Numbered from the stretch's first letter, positions 38,321 to 47,341 are shown. The stretch is DNA of 64,000 bases from Streptococcus mitis (GCF_000722705.1 NZ_JPFW01000008.1:372001-436000); one strand, 5' to 3'. Program-made: numbers and translations. The notes: a model not told the origin generated them from the sequence alone.

Positions 38321-38491
38321 CTAAAATAAGGTCATGTAAAAAGCATGGATACTATTGACCAAGTTGGTAAAGGCATTTAACCAGAGCAGGACAGAAAGTC
38401 CATAACGCTTTTTACGAAAAGCCTGTGCTCCTGCAAGCAAGCAGACCAAACACAGCATGGCTGTGAAAAAACCAAATATACTACGTTCCAT
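38321..38491 (-). CDS. Small membrane protein between dfr and clpX
   Basis: 56-residue ORF starting [17 protein letters not shown] and ending NSIHAFYMTLF. Two hydrophobic segments (about 5-24 and 31-52) are separated by a basic loop (FRKKRYG), giving a helical hairpin. Its ATG shares one base with the dfr stop (TAATG), so translation is probably coupled. The position is, from memory, conserved between dyr and clpX in pneumococci. Function unknown. Confidence 0.75.
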   Translation of the reverse strand: MERSIFGFFTAMLCLVCLLAGAQAFRKKRYGLSVLLWLNAFTNLVNSIHAFYMTLF

Positions 38492-38997
38492 TAGACTTCC
38501 TTTCTCTTGCGGTATTGGATAGTAAAATCATAAGGATTTTTCTCATCTTTGGCGTAAAATTTGCTTGAAACTATTTCAAAAATAGACAAGTCAAACTCTT
38601 CAGGAAAATAGGTATCTCCCTCTACCCGAGCATGAATGTGAGTTACAATCACTTCGTCAAGGTAAGGTTCAAAAGCCTGAAAAATTTGCTTTCCACCGAG
38701 AATATAAAGATTCTTATCTTGAGCCTGATACCAGCCCAAGACAGACTGAACATCATAAAAAGTAGTAACCCCATCTATCTTTTCTTCAGAATTACGCGTC
38801 AAAATCAAGGTCTCCCGTTTTGGAAGCAAGCGACGCCCCATCCCATCAAAAGTCACGCGTCCCATCAAGATAGCATGATTCAGAGTTGTTTCTTTGAAGT
38901 GTTGCAGTTCTGCTGGCAAATACCAAGGCAGACGATTGTCCTTACCAATTACACCCTCTTCATCCTGGGCCCAAATAGCTACGATTTTCTTAGTCAT
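38491..38997 (-). CDS. dfr: Dihydrofolate reductase with trimethoprim-resistance residue Leu100
   Basis: 168-residue chromosomal DHFR reducing dihydrofolate with NADPH. Motifs IAWAQD-like [27 protein letters not shown] and ILGGKQIF are present. Residue 100 (codon CTC, 38698-38700) is Leu where susceptible pneumococci have Ile; I100L is the established trimethoprim-resistance mutation. Asp20, Tyr26, Ser70, Thr78, Ala92, Asp94 and Phe135 also match substitutions I recall from resistant mosaic alleles. The gene heads the dfr-small ORF-clpX-ysxC cluster. Confidence 0.95.
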   Translation of the reverse strand: MTKKIVAIWAQDEEGVIGKDNRLPWYLPAELQHFKETTLNHAILMGRVTFDGMGRRLLPKRETLILTRNSEEKIDGVTTFYDVQSVLGWYQAQDKNLYILGGKQIFQAFEPYLDEVIVTHIHARVEGDTYFPEEFDLSIFEIVSSKFYAKDEKNPYDFTIQYRKRKEV

Positions 38998-39077
38998 GCT
39001 TCCATCCTTTTTACTGATAGTACTATTTTATCAAAAAAGTCAAAAAAAGACTGGTTTGGAATAGCTTACAGAATAGA

Positions 39078-39109
39078 AAAAATCTGTAAGATTCATCCTA
39101 CAGATTTTT
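39078..39109. terminator. Terminator after dpr
   Basis: AATCTGTA/TACAGATT stem with A and T runs on both sides, downstream of the dpr stop at 39128. Confidence 0.8.
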
Positions 39110-39127
39110 ATATGATTATTCTATTTC

Positions 39128-39646
39128 TTACAAACCAGGTGCTTGTCCAAGTTCTGCCGCAATCATCCAAACTGTTTTCTCAAGTTCAGCCTTAGCACCA
39201 ACAAAGATATCGTTTGTAACATCATCGCCTTCTTCGTCAGTCACATCCAAGGCTTTTTGGAAAAGAGTGATGAGGTAGCGATAAATAGCTAGAACACGTT
39301 CCAAGCTTTCTTCAACGTTACGGAATTCTCCTTCTTCTTCTTCGATTTCACTGTGTTGAAGGAACTCTGTCAATGTAGAGAATGGGCTTCCTCCAAGTGT
39401 AATCAAGCGCTCGCTGATTTCATCCAATTGACCATCAAGAGCATCCATGTACTCATCCATTTTTGGATGCCATACAAGGAAACCACGACCACGCATGTAC
39501 CAGTGTACTTGGTGCAAAGCAACGTGGGCTACGTACAAATCAGCAACAGCTTGATTCAAGACTTCCTTTGTCTTTGCCAATGCTACTGGTGCTGCTTTTG
39601 TTAATGATGTTACGTCTTTTACTGCTTCTTTTTTCAATTCTACCAT
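39128..39646 (-). CDS. dpr: Dps-like peroxide resistance ferritin Dpr
   Basis: 172-residue ferritin-like four-helix protein. [18 protein letters not shown] and [19 protein letters not shown] carry the His, Asp and Glu ligands of the inter-subunit ferroxidase site. It oxidises and stores iron with hydrogen peroxide, preventing Fenton damage in a peroxide-producing organism. The start is ATG 39646 after GAGGTAAAAACA rather than the in-frame codon 18 bases earlier. A good promoter lies upstream. Confidence 0.93.
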   Translation of the reverse strand: MVELKKEAVKDVTSLTKAAPVALAKTKEVLNQAVADLYVAHVALHQVHWYMRGRGFLVWHPKMDEYMDALDGQLDEISERLITLGGSPFSTLTEFLQHSEIEEEEGEFRNVEESLERVLAIYRYLITLFQKALDVTDEEGDDVTNDIFVGAKAELEKTVWMIAAELGQAPGL

Positions 39647-39700
39647 TGTTTTTACCTCATTCATTATTTTTTGTAACCACTTCTTAATGATTACTACCTT

Positions 39701-39729
39701 AGTATACTACTAATAAAAACCAATAGCAA
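39701..39729 (-). promoter_or_regulatory. Promoter of dpr
   Basis: Minus strand -35 TTGCTA (39724-39729), 17-base spacer, -10 TATACT (39701-39706). Confidence 0.7.
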
Positions 39730-39831
39730 GCCAAAAGACTCACATGAGAAAAGTTGCAATAGACTGATAATTTAAGAATTCTGTAGAGTTTTTTTGATTC
39801 AATTTCATGTCCCTTTTCTTCAGTAAAGCAA

Positions 39832-39865
39832 AGAAAAAGAGGATGCAATTTTCTTGCACACTCCT
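39832..39865 (-). terminator. Terminator of lytC, beyond the BOX
   Basis: Minus strand GAGTGTGCAA-GAAAA-TTGCATCCTC (one mismatch) followed by TTTTTCTTTG. The BOX at 39876-39990 lies between the lytC stop and this terminator, so it would be in the 3' UTR. Confidence 0.65.
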
Positions 39866-39875
39866 TTCTCAAACT

Positions 39876-39990
39876 TATACTCAATGAAAATCAAAGAGCA
39901 AACTAGAAAACTAGCCACAGGTTGCTCAAAATACTGTTTTGAGGTTGCAGATAGAGCTAACGTAGTTTGAAGAGATTTTCGAAGAGTATT
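39876..39990. repeat. BOX element downstream of lytC
   Basis: TATACTCAATGAAAATCAAAG ... GGTTGCTCAAAATACTGTTT ... AGATTTTCGAAGAGTATT, reversed relative to the copy at 1416; boxA-boxC type. It begins six bases after the lytC stop. Confidence 0.88.
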
Positions 39991-39995
39991 ATATC

Positions 39996-41477
39996 TTAAT
40001 ACCAAACGCTGACATCAACACGTCCACGAATTCCTTTTAAGTATTCAGATGAAGTATATTGCCATCCTTTTTCACCTGAATAGTGAGGATTATTCCAATC
40101 AAGCGCATCCGTATAGGCTGCAACCCAGTTGACATGTTGTAAAATATCTGGATGATTCAAACGAGTTTGCAAGAGTTGACGATAACTATAAACTTTCACA
40201 TTTTGATAACCAGCCTGCCTCATTGTTGTCATATACTTGTTGATAATCTTGACCCAAGTTCCAGTATCACTTGGAGCTCTCTTGGTCTTATTTACATATT
40301 CCCAGTTCTCAACATCGTAGTAGATAGGATAAGACAGGTTCATCTTGTATTTTTTCAAGAGTTCAATAGTCTGATTGGCATCATTCTCAGCATCGGTCTC
40401 ATTTTCTGCATAGGTGTAAAGATAGACACCATAAGGAATACCCAAACGATTAAGTTCTTGAATATTATAAGCCAGTTCTTTATCTTCTACACCACTATAA
40501 CCCAAACGAACAATAACACCATCTACTCCATTATCATCGATGACTTTCTTCCAGTCACTGATACGACCATTGTGCTCGCTAACATCGATAACCTTTTTAA
40601 CTTGATCAGTCCCAACTTGTTCTTCACGATGGTTAAAGAAATAACGTCTACCATTTCGATGAACCCAGCCAACATTCAGGTCTTTCTTTTCTTTTAACTC
40701 ACCTGAGTCAGAAAAAATATAGCGAGCATCATTCATGACTAATTCACCAGTCGCCATAGCACCACTTTCTGTCAAATAGTAGTTACCCTGCCACTCATCT
40801 TTAGCCATGTAACCCCACTTCTTGAAATAGTACCACTTTCCGTCTACCTTTTGCCACTCTTGATTAGCATAAGAGCCATCAGACTTGAGATAGAAGTAAG
40901 ACGAATAGGCTGGATCATAGAGCCATTCATTTTGCATCATGGCACCTTGAGCATTTAGGAAATAACTTCCCTGCCATTGGCTTTTAGCCATATAGCCCCA
41001 CTTCTTGAAATAGTACCATTTACCTCCAACAGAGTGCCATTCCTGGTTAGCATAAGAACCATCGGACTTCAGGTAAAACCAGTTCTTATAGGCATTATCA
41101 TAAACCCATTCATTTTTGGCCATATAACCACCTGATTTCAGGTAGTAATTGCCCTGCCACTCGTTTTGAGCATAACGTCCGTCTGACTTAATATAAAACC
41201 AAGCCTTATAGTAGTTATCAAAAATCCACTCACTCTTGGCTTTGGAACCATCAGCCTTTACATAATAATCCCCATCCCAGTGGGCAGAAGCATTGGTCTT
41301 TACTCCTTCGCTCGTTTGAGTTTTATTAGAAGACTGATTTTGCTCTGAACTACTTGAAACTGTCCTTGTATCCTGCGAAGTTTTTGAAGCTTCAGTTTCA
41401 TTTGCAGCAACATGACTAACTGCCAAGCCTAGTAAAAAGATACTTGCTAATCCAATTTTTCCAATCTTTGTTTTCAA
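39996..41477 (-). CDS. lytC: Choline-binding GH25 lysozyme LytC
   Basis: Secreted muramidase. Order: signal peptide (KTKIGKIGLASIFLLGLAVSHVAA), Ser/Thr-rich linker, about eleven choline-binding repeats (WYYFKKWGYMAK, NEWQGNYYLKSGG types) and a C-terminal GH25 domain starting KVIDVSEHNG with catalytic DxE in IYYDVENW. It cuts glycan strands and takes part in fratricide and autolysis. The C-terminal catalytic placement is the LytC hallmark. The chosen start is TTG 41477 behind AGGAGAGGAAAGA (493 aa); an ATG at 41510 gives 504 aa but lies in the tpiA terminator stem with a poor ribosome site. Confidence 0.93.
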   Translation of the reverse strand: MKTKIGKIGLASIFLLGLAVSHVAANETEASKTSQDTRTVSSSSEQNQSSNKTQTSEGVKTNASAHWDGDYYVKADGSKAKSEWIFDNYYKAWFYIKSDGRYAQNEWQGNYYLKSGGYMAKNEWVYDNAYKNWFYLKSDGSYANQEWHSVGGKWYYFKKWGYMAKSQWQGSYFLNAQGAMMQNEWLYDPAYSSYFYLKSDGSYANQEWQKVDGKWYYFKKWGYMAKDEWQGNYYLTESGAMATGELVMNDARYIFSDSGELKEKKDLNVGWVHRNGRRYFFNHREEQVGTDQVKKVIDVSEHNGRISDWKKVIDDNGVDGVIVRLGYSGVEDKELAYNIQELNRLGIPYGVYLYTYAENETDAENDANQTIELLKKYKMNLSYPIYYDVENWEYVNKTKRAPSDTGTWVKIINKYMTTMRQAGYQNVKVYSYRQLLQTRLNHPDILQHVNWVAAYTDALDWNNPHYSGEKGWQYTSSEYLKGIRGRVDVSVWY

Positions 41478-41488
41478 TCTTTCCTCTC

Positions 41489-41520
41489 CTATAAAAAATG
41501 GAACAGACATCTCAATGCTG
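41489..41520 (-). terminator. Terminator after tpiA, overlapping the lytC upstream ATG
   Basis: Minus strand GGAACAG-11 bases-CTGTTCC followed by ATTTTTTAT. The ATG at 41508-41510 falls in its loop. Confidence 0.75.
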
Positions 41521-41543
41521 TTCCACCTAGCTTTTGCTACTGA

Positions 41544-42302
41544 TTATTTTACAAAGTCAAGCAAAGCCAAGAAGCTTTCTGCTTCAAGTGACGCACCACC
41601 TACAAGGGCACCGTCAACGTCTGGACAAGCCATGTATGAAGCAACGTTTTCAGGTTTAACAGAACCACCGTATTGAACACGAACTTTATCCGCAACTTCT
41701 TGACCAAAGTCAGCAGCTACAACGTCACGAACAACTTTACACATTTTTTGTGCGTCGTCTTGTGAAGCTGATTTACCAGTACCGATAGCCCAGATTGGCT
41801 CATAAGCGATAACTGATGCAGCAACTTGTTCAGCAGTCAAACCAGCCAATGCAGCAGATACTTGAGCACCTACAAACTCAGCAGCTTTACCAGCTTCGTA
41901 AGTTTCAAGTGACTCACCACAACAGATGATTGGAAGCATACCGTTTGCAAAGATTGCTTTTGCTTTTTTGTTAATATCTTCGTCAGTTTCATGGAAGTAG
42001 TCACGGCGTTCTGAGTGACCGATAACAACGTAGTCAGTACCGATTTCTTTCAAAACTTGTGGGCTAGTTTCACCAGTGAAAGCACCTGCATTTTCAAAGT
42101 AGCAGTTTTGAGCAGCAACTTTAAGGTTTGAACCTTTAGCAGCAGCAAGAACAGCTGTCAAATCAAGAGCTGGAGCTGCGATACCTGCTTCAACAAGGTC
42201 TGATGAAGGAAGTTTTGATGCAACTGCTTCAACGAATGCTTTAGCTTCTTCTGGATTTTTGTTCATTTTCCAGTTACCAGCGATAAATGGTTTACGTGAC
42301 AT
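41544..42302 (-). CDS. tpiA: Triosephosphate isomerase
   Basis: 252-residue TIM barrel: [11 protein letters not shown] (catalytic Asn/Lys), VIGHSERR (catalytic His) and [10 protein letters not shown] (catalytic Glu). Interconverts DHAP and glyceraldehyde-3-P in glycolysis, the sole main energy route here. The start is ATG 42302 after AAAGAGGTATGTGAA. Codon use is highly biased (AAC, GCT/GCA, GGT), as expected for an abundant protein. It has its own promoter and terminator. Confidence 0.97.
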   Translation of the reverse strand: MSRKPFIAGNWKMNKNPEEAKAFVEAVASKLPSSDLVEAGIAAPALDLTAVLAAAKGSNLKVAAQNCYFENAGAFTGETSPQVLKEIGTDYVVIGHSERRDYFHETDEDINKKAKAIFANGMLPIICCGESLETYEAGKAAEFVGAQVSAALAGLTAEQVAASVIAYEPIWAIGTGKSASQDDAQKMCKVVRDVVAADFGQEVADKVRVQYGGSVKPENVASYMACPDVDGALVGGASLEAESFLALLDFVK

Positions 42303-42337
42303 TTCACATACCTCTTTTTTCAATTTATTTTCTATTT

Positions 42338-42366
42338 ATTTTATCACAATTAAACACAGCTTGCAA
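42338..42366 (-). promoter_or_regulatory. Promoter of tpiA
   Basis: Minus strand -35 TTGCAA (42361-42366), 17-base spacer, -10 TAAAAT (42338-42343). Confidence 0.7.
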
Positions 42367-42399
42367 ATCTTACTTGGATTTCAAGCCTGCTGACATGGA

Positions 42400-43077
42400 T
42401 TAATCCTTCCAGAGATCCATAGCATTTCTGAAATCCGCAGATACCTGTGTCAACTGAGGATTGCTTGCTTCTCTCTCTGCCCGCTTGGTCTCAATTTGAG
42501 CCACACTTTTAATACCTTCATGGCGCCAATTTCTCAAAATTGCCTGAATGTACTTCCAGTTTGCTTTTCCATTTAAAACAGCTTCACGAAGAGCTTCCTT
42601 AATCAAATCAGCACTGGTTCCATCTTCCTTAAGGGTCTTAGTCAAATCTTCAATCTCAAAAGGCGTCAACAAGCGTCCCAACTCCTGCTGGAAGGTTTCT
42701 ACCAAAGCCTTAAGCTGGTTTTGAGGTGTCAACTGGTCTGAACTCGAAGCACTAGCTCCAAGCAAGTCATCCAAACGTTCCAAGGCTAGACTGGCATCAA
42801 AGAGCAATTCAATTTCGCCATTCAATTCGATCGTTCGATACTGAAGGAGTCCCCTCTCCGTCAGATTGGAAATAGCTTGATTGACATCTGAAATTTCCTT
42901 GCCAATCCTGTCAGCAATCTGGCTTGGTGACATTTCTTCCAAGCCTGTCGTATTTTGCAAATAGAAAAATTGCCAGACTAGAAAATCATCGCTGGAAGGA
43001 AAGAGTTCCTTAAAATGCAAGAGCAGGGCACTCGGTAAAACCAAGTTCCCTGATTTAAAAGCGTCTAAATATGTCAT
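42400..43077 (-). CDS. dnaD: DnaD-like replication initiation protein
   Basis: 225 residues: an N-terminal winged-helix DnaD domain (residues 1-100, SPSQIADRIGKEISDVNQAI) and a C-terminal DnaB_2/DDBH2 domain with the ...ANWKYIQAILRNW motif. DnaD helps load the replicative helicase at oriC and at restart sites. It follows metA by eight bases with GAGGAATT as ribosome site. Confidence 0.92.
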   Translation of the reverse strand: MTYLDAFKSGNLVLPSALLLHFKELFPSSDDFLVWQFFYLQNTTGLEEMSPSQIADRIGKEISDVNQAISNLTERGLLQYRTIELNGEIELLFDASLALERLDDLLGASASSSDQLTPQNQLKALVETFQQELGRLLTPFEIEDLTKTLKEDGTSADLIKEALREAVLNGKANWKYIQAILRNWRHEGIKSVAQIETKRAEREASNPQLTQVSADFRNAMDLWKD

Positions 43078-43085
43078 AATTCCTC

Positions 43086-44030
43086 TTATAAATACCCAAA
43101 TGCGGATGCATCATCTTCTATTTTTCTCCAGTCAAAAGGGGTTTCCTGATAGACCGCATAGTTTACCCAGTTACTGAAAAAGAGGGCTGCTGATGAAGAC
43201 CAACAAAGACAAGGTGTCTGGCTGACATCATCATCCTTAAAGTAATTTTCTGGAATATGAGGATCCAACCCTGCATCACGGTCTCGAAAATACTCTTTTG
43301 CCAAGGTATCACGGTCATATTCCAAATGCCCAAAACTATAAATTTCTCGTAAATCACGACTGGCCAAAATCGAAACCCCAACCTGCGACCCTTCGGACAA
43401 TATTTCGAGATTGGTCTTATTCAGAATCTCTTCCTTAGAAATCTCTGTGTGCCGTGAATGAGGGGATACGTAGCTATCGTCAAAGCCTCTAAAGAGAAGG
43501 TGCCCTTCCTTTAAAGTGTCCTGAGGATAAATCCCTGATAACTTACTGTCCATCTGGTATTTTTCCACTCCATAACGCAGATAAAGCCCCGCCTGAGCAC
43601 CCCAACAGATATGAAGCGTCGAATAGACATGGTTCTTAGACCACTCAAGAACCTGACTGAATTCCTCCCAATAGTCCACTTCCTCAAATGGTAAATGCTC
43701 AACTGGAGCCCCTGTGATAATCATCCCATCAAAATACTCATCCTTGACTTCTGGAAAAGTTTTATAGAAGGTCTCCATGTGTTCTGAACGAGTTGTTTTA
43801 GAACGATGGCTCTCCATATAGAGAAAATCAATGTCCAGTTGTAGGGGTGTATTGGCCAAATGGCGCAATAACTGAGTCTCTGTCACCATTTTCTGTGGCA
43901 TAAGATTTAAAATTAAAATCTTCAAGGGACGGATATCTTGGTGGGCCGCACGTTGATCATCCATGACAAAGATATTCTCTGTCCGTAAAATCTCAACAGC
44001 TGGTAATTTTTTATCAATTCGAATCGGCAT
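43086..44030 (-). CDS. metA: Homoserine O-acyltransferase MetA, predicted acetyl-CoA specific
   Basis: 314-residue MetA family enzyme for the first committed step of methionine synthesis. Active-site region [11 protein letters not shown] has the catalytic Cys; HSRHTE holds the catalytic His region. The family is labelled succinyltransferase, but residue 111 is Glu (GAPVEHLPF), the residue that in characterised MetA proteins selects acetyl-CoA, while Gly selects succinyl-CoA. So O-acetylhomoserine is the likely product. Start ATG 44030 after AGGAGAGGGTT. Co-transcribed with dnaD. Confidence 0.92.
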   Translation of the reverse strand: MPIRIDKKLPAVEILRTENIFVMDDQRAAHQDIRPLKILILNLMPQKMVTETQLLRHLANTPLQLDIDFLYMESHRSKTTRSEHMETFYKTFPEVKDEYFDGMIITGAPVEHLPFEEVDYWEEFSQVLEWSKNHVYSTLHICWGAQAGLYLRYGVEKYQMDSKLSGIYPQDTLKEGHLLFRGFDDSYVSPHSRHTEISKEEILNKTNLEILSEGSQVGVSILASRDLREIYSFGHLEYDRDTLAKEYFRDRDAGLDPHIPENYFKDDDVSQTPCLCWSSSAALFFSNWVNYAVYQETPFDWRKIEDDASAFGYL

Positions 44031-44076
44031 AACCCTCTCCTAACTGTACTCTTTCAGGAATAATTGCTTGTGTTTG

Positions 44077-44227
44077 AAACTCTTCGAAAATCTCTTCAAA
44101 CCGCGTCAACGTTGCCTTGCCGTAGATATGGTTACTGACTTCGTCAGTTTTATCTGCAACCTCAAAGATGTACTTTGAGCAGCCTGCGGCTAGTTTCCTA
44201 GTTTGCTCTTTGATTTTCATTGAGTAT
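44077..44227. repeat. BOX element, boxA-boxB-boxC
   Basis: CTCTTCGAAAATCTCTTC ... GCCTTGCCGTAGATATGG ... CTGACTTCGTCAG ... GCGGCTAGTTTCCTAG ... TTTTCATTGAGTATG. One boxB is present. It lies upstream of metA. Confidence 0.92.
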
Positions 44228-44336
44228 GAAACTAAAACTCAAACACTCGTTTCCTTTATTATACTGTAAGAAGATATAGTTTTCAATTATAGTTTTTCTC
44301 TAACTAGCTATAGTCTATTTTTATATCCTAATGTAG

Positions 44337-44364
44337 AGAAAACAGCCCTAGGGACTGTTTTTCA
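44337..44364 (-). terminator. Terminator after apt
   Basis: Minus strand AAAACAG-TCCCTAGGG-CTGTTTT hairpin ending in T-rich sequence, adjacent to the stop at 44365. Confidence 0.75.
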
Positions 44365-44877
44365 TTAATAATGCATCAAAACTTTGTAGTCGTAGTCACC
44401 GATTTTTTCACGGCCGTTCAATTCATCCAATTCAACAAGGAAGGCACAACCTGCTACAACACCACCAAGTTTTTCAATCATCTCAATAGTTGCCTTAACA
44501 GTTCCACCTGTTGCCAAGAGGTCATCTACGATAAGAACACGTTGACCTGGCTTGATGGCATCTGCGTGCATTGTCAAGGTATCAACACCATACTCTTTTT
44601 CATAGTCCGCAGAAATAACTTCGCGCGGCAATTTTCCTGGCTTACGAACAGGTGCAAAACCAATTCCCAACTCAAAAGCAACAGGACAACCCACGATAAA
44701 GCCACGAGCCTCAGGTCCTACAACCATGTCAATTTTCTTGTCAGTAGCATACTGAACAATTTCACGAACAGCGTAGCTATAAGCATTTCCATCAGCCATC
44801 AAAGGACTGATATCACGGAAGGTGATGCCTTCCTTTGGATAATTTTCAATTGTTGCAATGTAATCTTTTAAATTCAT
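44365..44877 (-). CDS. apt: Adenine phosphoribosyltransferase
   Basis: 170 residues. PRPP-binding motif [14 protein letters not shown]-terminal [15 protein letters not shown], and [14 protein letters not shown]. Converts adenine plus PRPP to AMP for purine salvage. Start ATG 44877; an extended -10 TGCTATAAT lies upstream at 44909-44917. Confidence 0.95.
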   Translation of the reverse strand: MNLKDYIATIENYPKEGITFRDISPLMADGNAYSYAVREIVQYATDKKIDMVVGPEARGFIVGCPVAFELGIGFAPVRKPGKLPREVISADYEKEYGVDTLTMHADAIKPGQRVLIVDDLLATGGTVKATIEMIEKLGGVVAGCAFLVELDELNGREKIGDYDYKVLMHY

Positions 44878-44961
44878 CTTTTTCTTTCTTTCAAATTTTT
44901 TACTCTCTATTATAGCATATTTTTAAGAAAGAAAAAAGGAAAAGTTAACTTCAATAATTAT

Positions 44962-45720
44962 CTAAGGATTTGACCTTTTATGACTAGCCATCGCAATAAA
45001 TCCCAATTTCTTTTTATTCTTAGCAAACATTTTATACATCGTTAAAAACTGCTTTCTATTCTCCTTTTTACAAGCATTTACACAAATTTTCAAAGTTCCT
45101 AGCCAACCTTCGTCATAAATCATACCTGATAATTTCATTAATGTCATTTCACCAGTCAATACTTTCACATCACAATAACCTGATTCTATCATCACTTGCT
45201 CCCAACCATCTTGGGTTAAAGGACCTACATTTACATGAATTGCTTGTGACAATTCCTGTCTGACAGACTCTTTAGCTTCCTTAAGAAGCACATCATGTGT
45301 CAAGAGAATACCTCCAGGTTTTAAAACCCTTAGATACTCCATTACACATTTTTTCTTAGCTTGATCAGCTTGCATAGTCAGCATAGCCTCATTTATAACA
45401 ATATCAAAACTAGCATCTTCATAAGGAAGTTTCATTGCATTTGCTCTTTCAAATCTGATTAGATGCCCAACACCTGCCGTTGCAGCAGATTTTTTAGCCA
45501 CTTCTAAAGCTTGTCCATCCATATCAACAGCAGTTATCTTACAACCAAAACGCTGTGCCAACTCAATTGCTGTAGTTCCCCTATTACACGCAACCTCTAG
45601 TATTCTCTTTTCTTTTGAAAATTCTCCTTCCGCAATTAGCCAATCTGTGGCACGTTTTCCACCTGGACGTAAGCGTTTTTTCCCTAGTTTCGCTAAAAAC
45701 TTATGACCTGCTTCTGACAT
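44962..45720 (-). CDS. Class I SAM-dependent methyltransferase
   Basis: 252 residues. SAM-binding motif I ILEVACNRGTTAIELA, acidic residue in ITAVDMDGQAL, and motif IV-like FDIVINEAML. C-terminal part is Lys-rich (KKENRKQF, KNKKKLGF). Substrate unknown; the domain resembles UbiE/Methyltransf_11 members acting on small molecules. The start is ATG 45720 behind AGAGGTGTTCAA rather than the longer frame to 45774. It is the last gene before the apparent rearrangement junction. Confidence 0.82.
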   Translation of the reverse strand: MSEAGHKFLAKLGKKRLRPGGKRATDWLIAEGEFSKEKRILEVACNRGTTAIELAQRFGCKITAVDMDGQALEVAKKSAATAGVGHLIRFERANAMKLPYEDASFDIVINEAMLTMQADQAKKKCVMEYLRVLKPGGILLTHDVLLKEAKESVRQELSQAIHVNVGPLTQDGWEQVMIESGYCDVKVLTGEMTLMKLSGMIYDEGWLGTLKICVNACKKENRKQFLTMYKMFAKNKKKLGFIAMASHKRSNP

Positions 45721-46005
45721 TTGAACACCTCTGTTTTTTTCTTCATTATAACATAAAATTATATTATCTGACAATTCTAATCTATTATTTGATAAACTAG
45801 AATCAAAAACATATAGTCTTCCATGACTATAGCATAAATCTATTAGCCATCTCTCTAGTTCAAATTCAATTGCTCACGTAGTTTACTCATATAGGTTCAC
45901 TAGTAGATAGTCCTCAAAGAGGAGTTGCATCTCAGATGAACGACATGCTCGTCGTATCCAAAAAAACGAGCACTCTCGTACTCGTCTTTGTTTATAAACT
46001 ACTGA
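45721..46005. other. Intergenic region at the apparent genome junction
   Basis: No gene is supported. It contains a perfect TATAGTC-TTCCAT-GACTATA hairpin (45812-45831), a CCTC-AAA-GAGG hairpin near 45922, and the rplA terminator (45961-45995: minus strand GACGAGTACGAGAGTGCTCG then TTTTTTT). Confidence 0.6.
45961..45995 (-). terminator. Terminator of the rplK-rplA operon
   Basis: Minus strand CGAGTACGAGAGTGCTCG hairpin followed by seven T, ten to forty bases beyond the rplA stop. Confidence 0.8.
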
Positions 46006-46695
46006 TTAAAGTGAGTTTACGTCAACTTTGATACCAACACCTTGAGTAGTTGTAATAGTCAAGTTTGTTACGTAAGTTCCTTTAGCTGTAGCTGGTTTTG
46101 CTTTTTGGATTGTTTCGTTGAAAGCTTTGAAGTTTTCAACCAATTTTTCAGCTTCAAATGATACTTTACCGATGATTGCTTGAACGTTACCTGCACGGTC
46201 AGCACGGTAAGTGATTTTACCACCTTTAGACTCTTCAACTGCTTTAGCAACATCCATTGTTACAGTACCAGTTTTAGGGTTTGGCATCAAGTTACGTGGT
46301 CCAAGGACACGTCCAAGACGTCCAACAAGAGCCATCATGTCAGGTGTAGCGATAACTACGTCGAAGTCCAACCAACCGTCGTTGATTTTAGCAACAAGGT
46401 CATCTTCACCAACAAAGTCTGCACCTGCAGCTTTTGCTTCTTCAGCTTTTGCACCACGTGCGAAAACAAGAACGCGTGAAGTTTTACCAGTACCGTTTGG
46501 CAATACCATTGCTCCACGGATTTGTTGGTCAGCTTTTTTAACGTCGATGTTCAAGTTGTAAGCAACTTCTACAGTTGCGTCAAATTTTGCAAAGTTAGTT
46601 TCTTTTGCAAGTGCTACAGCTTCTTCTACGCTGTATGCTTTTGTGCTGTCGATTTTCTCAAGAGCAGCACGAAGTTGTTTGCTTTTTTTAGCCAT
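46006..46695 (-). CDS. rplA: 50S ribosomal protein L1
   Basis: 229 residues with the L1 signature [21 protein letters not shown] and [14 protein letters not shown]1 binds 23S helices 76-78 in the mobile stalk and is a translational repressor of its own operon in many bacteria. The strong codon bias of a highly expressed gene is evident. It follows rplK after an unusually long 206-base spacer that carries a second L1-type site. Confidence 0.97.
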
Positions 46696-46711
46696 TTTCT
46701 ATTCTCCTTGT

Positions 46712-46747
46712 AAGTGGTTCAATCGATTTTCATCTCCCACGTCACTT
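46712..46747 (-). promoter_or_regulatory. Putative L1-binding site before rplA
   Basis: Minus strand: outer AAGTG/CACTT stem, GTGGGAG, inner GAT-GAAA-ATC hairpin, then GATTGAACCAC. GTGGGAG opposite a GATGA/GATTGA-type loop is the L1 recognition pattern shared by 23S rRNA and L1-repressed mRNAs. It sits 17 bases before the rplA start. Confidence 0.55.
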
Positions 46748-46901
46748 CTCGAAATGATGAAGTCTTGCGGGTTTTCAGTCTATTAGATTCTTTTTCTACT
46801 TCGTTAAGCTCCCTTGCTGTACTCAAGTACAAGCCTCAGTCACTTGCCTAGTATGAAAAGTAACTCATAGACTGCTGTGAGATTTTCTACTATGTTATTG
46901 A
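46748..46901. other. rplK-rplA spacer
   Basis: Rest of the 206-base spacer between two genes that are usually adjacent. It contains the 12-base palindrome GTACTTGAGTAC, also present in the BOX copy at 32111. No ORF or further motif is recognised. Confidence 0.45.
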
Positions 46902-47327
46902 TTAGTCAACAACAGTGAATCCCATAGAACGAGCAGTACCTTCGATCATACGCATTGCAGACTCTACGTTTGCTGCGTTCAAATCTGGCATCTTAGTTTC
47001 TGCAATTTCTTGTACTTGCGCACGAGTAACTGTAGCAACTTTAGTTTTGTTAGGTGTACCTGATCCTTTTTCAACACCTGCAGCTTTTTTCAAAAGAACA
47101 GCAGCTGGTGGTGTTTTAGTGATGAAAGTAAATGATTTATCTTCGTAAACTGAGATAACAACTGGAATGATCATACCAGCTTGGTCAGCTGTACGAGCGT
47201 TGAACTCTTTTGTGAATCCCATGATGTTGATACCAGCTTGACCAAGAGCAGGTCCAACTGGTGGAGCTGGTGTAGCTTTACCAGCAGGGATTTGCAATTT
47301 TACAAGTTTTTCGACTTTTTTAGCCAT
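46902..47327 (-). CDS. rplK: 50S ribosomal protein L11
   Basis: 141 residues: [29 protein letters not shown] at the N-terminus (positions 8-36) and C-terminal rRNA-binding domain. L11 forms the GTPase-associated centre. ATG follows AAAGGAGGATTTAAA. First gene of rplK-rplA with its own promoter and leader. Confidence 0.97.
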   Translation of the reverse strand: MAKKVEKLVKLQIPAGKATPAPPVGPALGQAGINIMGFTKEFNARTADQAGMIIPVVISVYEDKSFTFITKTPPAAVLLKKAAGVEKGSGTPNKTKVATVTRAQVQEIAETKMPDLNAANVESAMRMIEGTARSMGFTVVD

Positions 47328-47341
47328 TTTTAAATCCTCCT

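Larger units (their letters stand above)
39647..39995. other. Intergenic region between lytC and dpr
   Basis: Holds the dpr promoter (39701-39729), an unassigned AT-rich stretch, the lytC terminator (39832-39865) and a BOX element (39876-39990). No gene is supported; the 61-codon frames here are shadows. Confidence 0.7.

Noticed and set aside
41478-41510. ATG at 41510 as the lytC start
   Set aside because: It falls in the loop of the tpiA terminator with only a distant GGTGG; the TTG at 41477 has AGGAGAGG and gives a standard signal peptide. Not fully excluded.
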